DNA of 9,466 bases from Actinomycetes bacterium (GTDB taxonomy: Bacteria; Actinomycetota; Acidimicrobiia; Acidimicrobiales; UBA8190), in contig JAJYAB010000052.1 of NCBI GenBank assembly GCA_021779775.1, positions 1-9,466 on the forward strand, in the 5' to 3' direction. Position 1 is the first letter of the stretch. Each line of letters begins with the position of its first letter. Position numbers and translations under genes: made by a program. Positions 1-7,851 of the stretch are shown piece after piece. The notes below the pieces were generated by a model. It did not search any database, was not told the DNA's origin, and saw nothing but the letters and a program-made list of their open reading frames with translations.

Positions 1-98
1 CGGCCCGGCTCTTGGGCGACCGGCGAGCTCTCAGCTACCAGGTAGCGGAGGCAGACCAGAATTAACCTGCAAGGGTCGGACTACTTCCGGAGGTCTGA
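1..98. other. Left-edge sequence without a recognisable gene
   Basis: All three plus-strand frames were read. The frame that becomes the HNH remnant has stops at 63 (TAA) and 96 (TGA), and the residues between them do not resemble the usual sequence before an HNH domain. This is probably degraded upstream coding DNA of the HNH gene or unrelated sequence joined to it. I see no RNA gene or repeat here. Confidence 0.4.
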
Positions 99-404
99 GG
101 CTGCCAGCAGACCGCCGGGCTCGAACGCGACCATTGGCGCACCGACTTCGCCGACGGAGGCCCGACCAGCCTCGACAACCTTGCCCGCATCTGCACCCGG
201 CACCACGACCAGAAAACCCACGACGGCTACACCCTCAGCGGCGGCCCCGGCCACTGGGAATGGATCCCACCACCCGCCTTCGAAGAACCGCCACCGCCAG
301 CAGCTCGAGCGCCAGCAGACCACACACCCCCCGACAACCACGACAACAACATGAGCCACCCAAACCCACTCCGACTCCGACTCCGACACCCCAGCCTCTT
401 CTGA
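99..404 (+). pseudogene. C-terminal remnant of an HNH endonuclease (DUF222/13E12-like)
   Basis: The reading frame gives GCQQTAGLERDHWRTDFADG, then a GGPTSLDNLARIC block, RHHDQKTHDGY and GHWEWIPP, ending at TGA 402-404. This is the canonical C-terminal HNH nuclease module of the actinobacterial DUF222 family: Asp-His at 129-134, the Asn of SLDN, then His-His and Lys-Thr. Intact members are several hundred residues long with an N-terminal DUF222 region. Only about 101 codons remain, with no in-frame start before the module. A TGA at 96-98 sits exactly where homologs have Pro in the V-P-G-C zinc-knuckle motif (V at 93-95, G-C at 99-104). The Pro-rich tail after the module is normal for the family. 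It is a broken gene and is unlikely to make an active nuclease. The family assignment is confident; the history (point nonsense plus upstream loss) is inference. Confidence 0.75.
369..386 (+). repeat. Hexanucleotide repeat CTCCGA x3 in the HNH remnant tail
   Basis: There are three exact tandem copies of CTCCGA, encoding Leu-Arg pairs in the low-complexity tail of the HNH remnant. It is short, but of the same kind as the longer hexamer array at 1339-1386. Confidence 0.6.
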
Positions 405-545
405 CCCCACCCGGCCGATCTGACACACGCCAGACACGCCACAGAGGACCTATCGCGGCCGCGTACCAACCCCAGCGGCAGTTCGCGCCACCCGGGGGAC
501 CGCGAGAACAGCACCACGTCGCCGGCAACAGCCACCTGACCAAAC

Positions 546-591
546 TGCTGGTGGTGGATGGTCAGCTCTGCTGGTGGTGGATGATCAGCTG
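546..591. repeat. 23-bp tandem direct repeat, two copies
   Basis: Copies at 546-568 and 569-591 share TGCTGGTGGTGGATG then R-TCAGCT, differing at one internal base (G or A) and at the last base. The first copy also contains TGGTCAG (559-565), which is the inverse of CTGACCA at 536-542, so a stem with a 16-nt loop can form. The function is unknown. The array lies between a dead HNH gene and the end of the ligase gene. Confidence 0.8.
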
Positions 592-608
592 TCGGCAGTG
601 CTGCCGAC
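591..608. other. Hairpin GTCGGCAG-TG-CTGCCGAC
   Basis: There are two perfectly complementary 8-base arms, 591-598 and 601-608, separated by TG, directly after the 23-bp repeats. No T-rich run follows on either strand, so it is not a typical intrinsic terminator. It could be an operator-like dyad or a structure left from a mobile insertion; neither is shown by the sequence. Confidence 0.6.
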
Positions 609-617
609 CTGCTCCGT

Positions 618-649
618 GTGCGCCCCCGGGCGGGTGCGCCCCCGGGCGG
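618..649. repeat. 16-bp tandem direct repeat, two exact copies
   Basis: GTGCGCCCCCGGGCGG occurs at 618-633 and again at 634-649, and the following bases start a third partial copy. The core CCCCCGGG is nearly self-complementary. Together with the neighbouring duplication and hairpin it makes a repeat cluster of about 110 bp. Confidence 0.75.
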
Positions 650-882
650 GTGGAGCCCCGCTACTGCGAGCTCCCCACCTTCATCGGAGCCTCTGCCGGC
701 CATGACATCTACACGAACGGGTACCTTGACGCCATCTTGGCCTTAACACCACCCTGGCCTACCGGCCGGCGCGCCTGAACGCCGCCGACCGTCGTCTTCG
801 ACTTCGACGTGCAGCCGTCGGCAGCCGGCTCGGTGTGGGTGGACCGGGGGTCGTGCGCCCTGCCGTCTGGGTGGTCAGGCGC

Positions 883-2508
<1,626 letters not shown>

Positions 2509-2516
2509 CGCTGGCG

Positions 2517-2522
2517 ACGTTA
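2517..2522 (-). promoter_or_regulatory. Candidate -10 box (TAACGT) for the MatB-like gene
   Basis: On the minus strand TAACGT fits the actinobacterial TANNNT -10 pattern and ends 8 nt before ATG 2508. This spacing suggests a leaderless or nearly leaderless transcript. No Shine-Dalgarno sequence precedes the ATG and no clear -35 element is visible. Confidence 0.45.
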
Positions 2523-2532
2523 GCGGCGCCCG

Positions 2533-2604
2533 GTGGCTTGCCCGGCGGCTTGCCCGGTGGCTTGCCCGGCGGCTTGCCCGGCGGCTTGCCCGGCGGGTCG
2601 CCCG
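2533..2604. repeat. 12-bp tandem repeat array in a divergent promoter region
   Basis: There are six head-to-tail 12-bp units with consensus G-Y-GGCTTGCCCG: at 2533, 2545, 2557, 2569 and 2581 with only T or C varying at the second base, and a degenerate sixth unit at 2593 (GCGGGTCGCCCG). The array lies between the two candidate -10 boxes of the ligase (-) and the mannosidase (+). Both flanking genes have good start sites outside the array, so it is probably non-coding, although one frame on each strand stays open through it. It could be an iterated protein-binding site or a plain slippage array. Confidence 0.9.
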
Positions 2605-2647
2605 CCAGGGGCCCGCGGGGCCACGCCACCGCCCGGCTGCCAGCACC

Positions 2648-2653
2648 TAGCCT
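2648..2653 (+). promoter_or_regulatory. Candidate -10 box (TAGCCT) for the mannosidase gene
   Basis: TAGCCT matches TANNNT and ends 7 nt before ATG 2661, which would place the transcription start at or next to the ATG. There is no usable Shine-Dalgarno sequence (AGG lies only 2 nt from the ATG). A -35 element is not evident. Confidence 0.5.
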
Positions 2654-2660
2654 GCAGGTC

Positions 2661-5360
2661 ATGTCTCCGCGCACCGTGGCCATCGTCCCCCACACCCACT
2701 GGGACCGCGAATGGTACGAGCCCTTCCAGACCTTCCGGCTCCGCCTGGTCGAGCTGCTCGACGGCCTGCTGGCGCTGATGGAGAGCGATCCGTCGTACGA
2801 GCGCTTCTTGCTCGACGGCCAGATGGCGGTCGTCGACGACTACCTCGACGTGCGGCCGGAAGCCGAGGGGAGGATCCGCGCCCTGGCCGCCGCAGGGCGC
2901 CTCACCGTGGGCCCCTGGTACGTGCTCATGGACGAGTTCCTCGTGTCGGCAGAGACCATCGTCCGCGACCTGCAGCTCGGTATGGCCCGCGGGGCGGCCT
3001 TCGGGGGAGCGATGGAGATCGGGTACCTGCCCGACATGTTCGGCCACATCGCCCAGATGCCACAGATCCTGCAGCAGGCAGGCTTCGACCACGCGGTGGT
3101 GTGGCGTGGCGTCCCGTCGGGCATCGACCGCACAGCGTTCTGGTGGGAGGCGCCCGACGGCTCGCGGGTCCGGGCCGAGTACCTCCCAGTCGGGTACGGC
3201 AACGGCGCCGGGATCCCCGACGACGCCCTGGCGCTGGTCCGGCGCATCGAGAACCACATCGAAGAGCTCGGAGACCTCCTGACCGGCCCGTTGCTGTTCA
3301 TGAACGGCACCGACCACCAGCTGCCGCAGCCATGGATCGGCCGGGTAGTGGCCGAGGCCAACGCGCTGCAGGACGCCCTGGAGCTGACCATCACCTCGCT
3401 CCCCGAGTACCTGGCCGGCGCGTCGGCAGCCGACCTGCCCACCTGGACCGGCGAGCTGCGGTCCGGGTTCAGGGCCAACGTCCTGATGGGCGTCGCCTCC
3501 AACCGCGTCGACGTCAAGCAGGCGGCCGCACGGGCCGAGCGTGCGCTGGAGCGGCGGGCGGAGCCGGCAGCTGCGCTCTTCCTGCCCGCCGACCGGTGGC
3601 CCGGATCGGTGTTGGATGCCGCATGGCTCCAGATGGTCCGCAACGCCGCCCACGACTCCATCTGTGCCTGCTCCGTCGACGAGGTGGTCGACGCGGTGCT
3701 GGTGCGCTTCGCCGAGGCACGGCAGATCGCCGACGGCGTCGGCGATCGCGCCCTGGCCGACCTGGCCCAGACCCTCGGCCATCGCGGACCCTCCCTCGTG
3801 AACTTGTCGAGCCGGCAGCGCTCCGGCGTCGTAGAACTGGTGGTTCCCGGCGAGGAGCCGCCAGCCGGGACCCAGCCCCTCCCCCACGAGCCCGGGCTGC
3901 TCGGCATCTCCCCGGGCCTCGGGACGCTCACGCTCGACGCCGCCACGGTGCGCACCATCATCGGGATGCTGCCGAGCAGCAGCCAGATCGACGCCCACAC
4001 GTGGGTCCAGCAGGTGCGCGTGGAGGAGGACGACGCGGGCATCGACGTGACGATCGCTTTCGGGCCAGACGAGCGCCCGGACCTGTCCCTGCCGGCCGTG
4101 AAGCAAAGCCTCTCCACGCTGCTCGATGCCCGTCCGGACAGCCCGGTCCGGATCCGTGTCGACCAGCCGCCGACCGTCCACGTGCTGGCCAAGACCCCCG
4201 AGGTCCCCGGGTTCGGCTGGACGGCCTGGGAGCCGGTCGCCCTGCGCCATCCGGTGTCGGTGGGCACCCAGGCAGACGGCAGCGTCGTGCTGCGCAACGA
4301 CCTGGTGACCGTGGAGATCGACGCGGAAGCTGGGACCTTCGCTGTCGACGGGACAGCCGGGCTCGGGCGGCTGGTCGACGACGGCGACCACGGGGACTCG
4401 TACAACTACTCACCTCCCGCCGGCGACCAGGTGGTCGACCGGCCCGACGACGTCACGGTCTCGGTCATCGCCGCGGGCCCGGTGCGGGCCACGGCGGAGA
4501 TCACGGCAACCTATTCGTGGCCGGAGCACGTCGACGGCTCGACCCGGCGGCGCACCGGATCGCTGCCGGTGGCCGTGGTCACCACGGTGTCGGTCGATGC
4601 CGACGATCCGGCCGTGCACGTGCGCACCCGGTTCACCAACCCCTGCCGCGACCACCGCGTGCGCGTCCACTTCCCCCTGCCCGAGCCGGCGACCCACTCG
4701 TCCGCCGAGTGCGCGTTCGCCGTCGTCGACCGCACCCTGCAGGCCGAAGGCAGGCCCGACGAGCACGGGCTGCCGACCTTCCCCTCACGGAGGTTCGTGT
4801 CGGCCGGCGGGCTGACGGTGGCCCACCAGGGTCTGCTCGAGTATGAGCTTGTCGACATCGACGACGGCGCCACGACACGCTCCGCCCGCACCCTGGCACT
4901 GACACTGCTGCGATCGACGGGGATGCTGTCGCGCCTCGGCATGGCCTACCGGCCGATGCCTGCCGGGCCGCTCACGCCGGTGGAGGGCCTGCAGCTGGTG
5001 GGCTACACCGTCGATGCCCGCTACACGGTGCAGCTCCACTGCGACGACCCGTACGAGCTGGTGGACCGGGCGACGTTGCCACTCGACGTGGTGCATGCCG
5101 TCGGGCGCGGCCACCGCCCGCCGACGGGCAGCGCCCTGCGGATCGAAGGAGCAGAGGTGTCGGCGGTGCACCGGCACGACGGCATGCTCGAGGTGCGGGT
5201 GTTCAACCCGACGGCCGAAGCGGTGACCGCCCACATCGACCGCCCGGGCTGGATGGTCGATCTCCGTGGCCGCCCGCTCGGCCCGGTGGACGGCCACGTC
5301 ACGCTAGGACCGTTCGCCTTTGCCACCCTCCGGCTGGCCGGGCAGGACAGCGTTCGTTGA
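2661..5360 (+). CDS. GH38 alpha-mannosidase (mannosylglycerate hydrolase-like)
   Basis: This is a retaining glycoside hydrolase of family 38 that removes alpha-mannose with a bound zinc ion. It is 899 residues from ATG 2661, the usual length. The N-terminus reads straight into HTHWDREWY (11-19), where His13 and Asp15 are zinc ligands. The nucleophile is Asp125 in GYLPDMFGH. NGTDHQLPQ (215-223) and AHDSICACSVDEV (331-343), with a further zinc His332, follow as expected for the catalytic part. The rest is the beta-sandwich region typical of GH38, ending in GPFAFATLRLAG. No signal peptide or membrane segment is seen, so it probably acts in the cytoplasm on small mannosides or glycan fragments. 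The order and motifs resemble bacterial MngB-type enzymes, but substrate cannot be read from sequence. It is transcribed away from the MatB-like gene, and its last 57 bases overlap the cyclase gene on the other strand. A frame open back to 2130 is antisense to the ligase and is not taken as part of the protein. Confidence 0.92.
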   Translation: MSPRTVAIVPHTHWDREWYEPFQTFRLRLVELLDGLLALMESDPSYERFLLDGQMAVVDDYLDVRPEAEGRIRALAAAGRLTVGPWYVLMDEFLVSAETIVRDLQLGMARGAAFGGAMEIGYLPDMFGHIAQMPQILQQAGFDHAVVWRGVPSGIDRTAFWWEAPDGSRVRAEYLPVGYGNGAGIPDDALALVRRIENHIEELGDLLTGPLLFMNGTDHQLPQPWIGRVVAEANALQDALELTITSLPEYLAGASAADLPTWTGELRSGFRANVLMGVASNRVDVKQAAARAERALERRAEPAAALFLPADRWPGSVLDAAWLQMVRNAAHDSICACSVDEVVDAVLVRFAEARQIADGVGDRALADLAQTLGHRGPSLVNLSSRQRSGVVELVVPGEEPPAGTQPLPHEPGLLGISPGLGTLTLDAATVRTIIGMLPSSSQIDAHTWVQQVRVEEDDAGIDVTIAFGPDERPDLSLPAVKQSLSTLLDARPDSPVRIRVDQPPTVHVLAKTPEVPGFGWTAWEPVALRHPVSVGTQADGSVVLRNDLVTVEIDAEAGTFAVDGTAGLGRLVDDGDHGDSYNYSPPAGDQVVDRPDDVTVSVIAAGPVRATAEITATYSWPEHVDGSTRRRTGSLPVAVVTTVSVDADDPAVHVRTRFTNPCRDHRVRVHFPLPEPATHSSAECAFAVVDRTLQAEGRPDEHGLPTFPSRRFVSAGGLTVAHQGLLEYELVDIDDGATTRSARTLALTLLRSTGMLSRLGMAYRPMPAGPLTPVEGLQLVGYTVDARYTVQLHCDDPYELVDRATLPLDVVHAVGRGHRPPTGSALRIEGAEVSAVHRHDGMLEVRVFNPTAEAVTAHIDRPGWMVDLRGRPLGPVDGHVTLGPFAFATLRLAGQDSVR

Positions 5361-6713
5361 TCGGCGCCCAGTGGCGACAGCCCGCCCCCGGTCCCTGAGC
5401 TCCTCGAGATCTCGGAGCACCTCCGACAGGCGCTCCCAGCGCCTCGCCGAGCGGCGCTCGGACTCCGGGACCACCGCACCGGCACGCGACAGCAGCCAGA
5501 GCTGCACCCAGCCCAGGTCCTTCACCGGACGGGGTCGGATCGCCCGGACGACGAACTCGCCGCCGGCTGGAGGGGGCGAGGGATCGTCGCCGGAGGGCGA
5601 GGGCGAGGGATCGTCGCCGGAGGGTCGGTCGGTCACCGTCGCGGTCCCGCCGGAGCCGGAAGCCAGCAAGCCGTGGGTGTCGAGCTCGGCTCGAAGCTCG
5701 TCCGACACGAGGACCGACCCCGGCAGGGCGATGGACACCATCCGGCTGGCCAGGTTCACCACCTGCCCGAAGAAGTCGCCCTCCTGCACCAGCACCGGCC
5801 CGACGGCCAGCCCGACGCGCACGTCGGACAGCAGGGCATCGTCGGCATAGGCTTCGGCCAACCCCAAGCCGATCCGGGCTGCTACGGACGCCGACTCGGC
5901 GACGAACATCGCCTCGTCGCCGATCATCTTCACCACCCGGCCGCCCAACGACGTGACCGTGTCGTGGGCGACGTGCTCGAACCGGCTCACCACGACGGCC
6001 AGCTCCGACTCGGACAGCTGCTGGCTCAACACGGTGAACCCCACCATGTCGGCAAAGCCGACAGCCAGGATGGGCAAGGACGCTGCCGACCCCCGGCGAC
6101 GCAAGGCCGCCGCCCGGACCGTGGCAGCGTGCAGGTGGCGACGCCAGGCGAACTCCATCAGCCGGGACACTGCCGGCAACGTCGTCGGCGCCAGATCGAC
6201 GAACCGGTCGGCAGCCGCCACGCTGTCCTCGGGGACCGCCGTGCCCGGCACCCCGGCGATCGTCGTCGACACCTCGGCCTCGGCGATCCGGGCCATCGAC
6301 GAACCGATGACCCGAGCCAGGCTGAACGCCGAGTCGATATCCGCCACCCCCTGGTAGACCAACGCCTGGAGGATCAAGATGGCCTCGAGGTCGAGGTCCG
6401 CGAAGACCGGCTCGCCGGCAGGGGCGTCGGAGAACCCGAGCGCTCGCCAGAGCCGGCGGATCGTGTCGGGTGCGGTGCCCGTCAATCGGGCCAGGTCGTC
6501 GACGGTGTAACACCGCCTTCCGGAAACCAGCGCCCGGTCCGCGACCAGGAGGTCGAGCACACCGTCGGCCTCTGCCCGGCGAATCTCCTCGCTGGCAACC
6601 CCCCTCGCCGCGAGGAACCGCTCCACCCGGTCGAGCGCCGCCGCGTTCGGATCCGCACCCTCCACCGCTCCACCACCGGCTGGTGGCGGCGGATCGACGT
6701 GGCCAGCGGTCAT
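5304..6713 (-). CDS. Class III adenylate cyclase with N-terminal regulatory domain
   Basis: This enzyme makes cAMP from ATP. It is 469 residues. Residues 25-190 form an alpha-helical N-terminal region containing a MerR-like helix-turn-helix (YTVDDLARLTGTAPDTIRRL, 69-88) and resemble the regulatory domain of mycobacterial Rv1264/Rv2212-type cyclases, which responds to pH in Rv1264. The catalytic domain (about 213-410) shows metal-binding Asp222 (GFADMVGF) and Asp266 (KMIGDEAMF), probable adenine-specifying Lys262 and Asp313 (EGDFFG), and NLASR with Asn320 and Arg324 for transition-state contact. All key residues are present, so it should be active as a dimer. Residues 364-385 are a repeat-derived Ser/Asp/Pro linker, and 416-469 is a charged tail, part of it encoded antisense to the mannosidase. 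There is no membrane segment, so it is soluble. Its ATG overlaps the gpsA stop (ATGA, 6710-6713), pointing to one operon with translational coupling. What input it senses is unknown. Confidence 0.88.
   Translation of the reverse strand: MTAGHVDPPPPAGGGAVEGADPNAAALDRVERFLAARGVASEEIRRAEADGVLDLLVADRALVSGRRCYTVDDLARLTGTAPDTIRRLWRALGFSDAPAGEPVFADLDLEAILILQALVYQGVADIDSAFSLARVIGSSMARIAEAEVSTTIAGVPGTAVPEDSVAAADRFVDLAPTTLPAVSRLMEFAWRRHLHAATVRAAALRRRGSAASLPILAVGFADMVGFTVLSQQLSESELAVVVSRFEHVAHDTVTSLGGRVVKMIGDEAMFVAESASVAARIGLGLAEAYADDALLSDVRVGLAVGPVLVQEGDFFGQVVNLASRMVSIALPGSVLVSDELRAELDTHGLLASGSGGTATVTDRPSGDDPSPSPSGDDPSPPPAGGEFVVRAIRPRPVKDLGWVQLWLLSRAGAVVPESERRSARRWERLSEVLRDLEELRDRGRAVATGRRSTNAVLPGQPEGGKGERS
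5574..5624. repeat. 21-bp repeat (period 27) coding the cyclase linker
   Basis: GGGCGAGGGATCGTCGCCGGA occurs at 5574-5594 and exactly again at 5601-5621, separated by one extra GGGCGA. On the coding strand it gives the SGDDPSPSPSGDDPSPPP linker inside the cyclase, between the catalytic fold and its last strand. The repeat is in frame, and its period is a multiple of three. Confidence 0.85.
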
Positions 6714-7771
6714 CCGCCCGAGCCGGAACCCGTGACGGTGCCTGGGGAACCGGTTCCCCAGCCTGCCCGCTGCAGTCCACGGAACTCCGGCTTGGCCGAA
6801 CGCAACATGAGGGCGGAGGTCACGTCGGCCACGGTGGTACGCCCCTCTACAACGGCGGCAACCTGCTCGGCGATCGGCATCTCCACCCCATGGGACGCGG
6901 CCAAGTCGACCAGCGGACGTGCCGACTTGACTCCTTCGGCGACCATTCGCATGTCCCCGACGACCTCGGCGAGCGCGCGACCCTGACCGATCTGCACCCC
7001 CACCGTCCGGTTCCTGCTGAGGGGGCTCGTGCAGGTGGCCACCAGGTCACCTACCCCGGCCAGGCTGGCCACCGTCGACCGGTCGCCACCCATGGCCACC
7101 ACCAGCCGCCCGAGCTCGACCAAGCCGCGCGTGATGAGCGCTGCCATGGAGGAGTCCCCCATGCCGAGCCCGGCCGAGATCCCCGCGGCGATGGCCAGCA
7201 CGTTCTTGGTGACGCCAGCTACCTCGCAGCCCACCACATCGGGGTTGGTGTAGATGCGGAACGTGTCGGTGACCAGCAGCTGCTGGACGCGCACCGCCAC
7301 AGCCTGGTCCGTCATCGCCACCACCGTGGCTGCCGGCTGGCCGGCGGCGACCTCGCGCGCCAGGTTCGGGCCGCTGAGCACGCCTGCCGGGCGTCCCGGC
7401 ACCTCCTGCGCCACGATCTCCGTCATCCGCCGGTTCGAGTCGCGCTCGAGTCCCTTGGCCAGGCTCAGCACCGGGGTGGTCGACCCCAGGTGCGGGGCCA
7501 GCTCACGCAACACGCCGCGGAAGCCGTGCGACGGAACAGCCATCACCACCAAGCTCGCCCCCGAGACGGCGCCAGCCAGCGAACCGGTCGCCACCAGCGA
7601 AGAGGGCAACGTGCGGCCGGGAAGGTACACCGAGTTGCAGTGGTGCCGGTTGACCTGGTCGACCAGTGCAGGCCGTCGCGCCCACAGCACCGTGTCGCAA
7701 CGCAGCGCAGCGACGGCGGCCACCGTGGTCCCCCACGAGCCTGCACCGATCACCGCGACATGGCCCACCAC
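6710..7771 (-). CDS. gpsA: NAD(P)-dependent glycerol-3-phosphate dehydrogenase
   Basis: The enzyme reduces dihydroxyacetone phosphate to sn-glycerol 3-phosphate, the backbone for phospholipids, in the cytoplasm. From GTG 7771 it is 353 residues, close to the usual 330-340. It begins with the Rossmann motif VAVIGAGSWGTT, followed by MAVPSHGFR, LSLAKGLE, SGPNLAREV, the catalytic-lysine segment GVTKNVLAIAAG, GLGMGDSSMAALITRGL, GVGDLVATCTSPLSRNRTVG and VAEGVKSA, all family landmarks. GTG 7771 is preferred because TAGGGT, a -10 match, ends 7 nt upstream; GTG 7768 would do nearly as well, and the ATG at 7861 would add an unlike Arg-rich extension. The C-terminus ends in a Gly/Ser/Thr-rich tail encoded partly by a 20-bp palindrome. 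Its stop overlaps the cyclase start. It diverges from cofC with an 80-bp gap. Confidence 0.94.
   Translation of the reverse strand: MVGHVAVIGAGSWGTTVAAVAALRCDTVLWARRPALVDQVNRHHCNSVYLPGRTLPSSLVATGSLAGAVSGASLVVMAVPSHGFRGVLRELAPHLGSTTPVLSLAKGLERDSNRRMTEIVAQEVPGRPAGVLSGPNLAREVAAGQPAATVVAMTDQAVAVRVQQLLVTDTFRIYTNPDVVGCEVAGVTKNVLAIAAGISAGLGMGDSSMAALITRGLVELGRLVVAMGGDRSTVASLAGVGDLVATCTSPLSRNRTVGVQIGQGRALAEVVGDMRMVAEGVKSARPLVDLAASHGVEMPIAEQVAAVVEGRTTVADVTSALMLRSAKPEFRGLQRAGWGTGSPGTVTGSGSGG
6742..6761. promoter_or_regulatory. Perfect 20-bp palindrome near the gpsA/cyclase junction
   Basis: CTGGGGAACCGGTTCCCCAG is identical to its own reverse complement. It lies in the last codons of gpsA and ends 28 bp upstream of the cyclase ATG. 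In mRNA it can form a strong stem with a minimal loop, and as DNA it is a symmetric site for a dimeric protein. Position suggests a role in cyclase translation, mRNA processing or binding, but that is inference. Confidence 0.55.
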
Positions 7772-7778
7772 GCGGATG

Positions 7779-7784
7779 ACCCTA
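7779..7784 (-). promoter_or_regulatory. Candidate -10 box (TAGGGT) for gpsA
   Basis: On the minus strand TAGGGT fits TANNNT and ends 7 nt before GTG 7771. It implies a leaderless gpsA-cyclase transcript and supports the chosen start. No clear -35 element is seen. Confidence 0.5.
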
Positions 7785-7839
7785 CGACGTCGATCCCGAC
7801 GAGGAAACCCCGGCGTGCCGGACCGGACGTAACGGCCCC

Positions 7840-7845
7840 TACACT
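7840..7845 (+). promoter_or_regulatory. Candidate -10 box (TACACT) for cofC
   Basis: TACACT fits TANNNT well and ends 6 nt before GTG 7852, again leaderless spacing. There is no Shine-Dalgarno sequence in front of the GTG. It lies back to back with the gpsA promoter inside an 80-bp divergent gap. Confidence 0.55.
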
Positions 7846-7851
7846 GACCCG

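Larger units (their letters stand above)
405..882. other. 478-bp interval without a convincing gene
   Basis: Open frames cross this stretch on both strands, but none has a recognisable domain or family-like sequence; they look like chance frames of GC-rich DNA. The stretch holds a 7-bp inverted repeat (536-542 with 559-565), a 23-bp tandem duplication, an 8-bp-arm hairpin and a 16-bp tandem duplication, listed separately. The part at 660-830 has protein-like patches in changing frames, which may be decayed coding sequence, but I cannot name a source. I found no clear terminator for the ligase gene ending at 883. Confidence 0.45.

Noticed and set aside
227..703. Minus-strand open frame opposite the HNH remnant
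   Set aside because: Gly/Ser/Arg-rich shadow frame in GC-rich DNA, with no domain and no promoter or start support.
134..778. Long plus-strand open frame across the HNH remnant and the gene-free stretch
   Set aside because: It is out of frame with the clear HNH module and gives Pro/Arg-rich sequence without family features.
660..830. Possible decayed gene (protein-like patches such as YCELPTFIGASAGHD and VVFDFDVQPSAAG)
   Set aside because: The patches lie in different frames and I cannot match either to a family, so no gene is claimed.
2533..2604. CRISPR array
   Set aside because: Units are 12 bp with no unique spacers; it is a simple tandem repeat.
2509..2646. Longer ligase start at ATG 2646 giving an Arg-Ala-Ser repeat peptide
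   Set aside because: The extension is made only of the promoter-region repeat and has no resemblance to MatB N-termini; ATG 2508 has a better promoter position.
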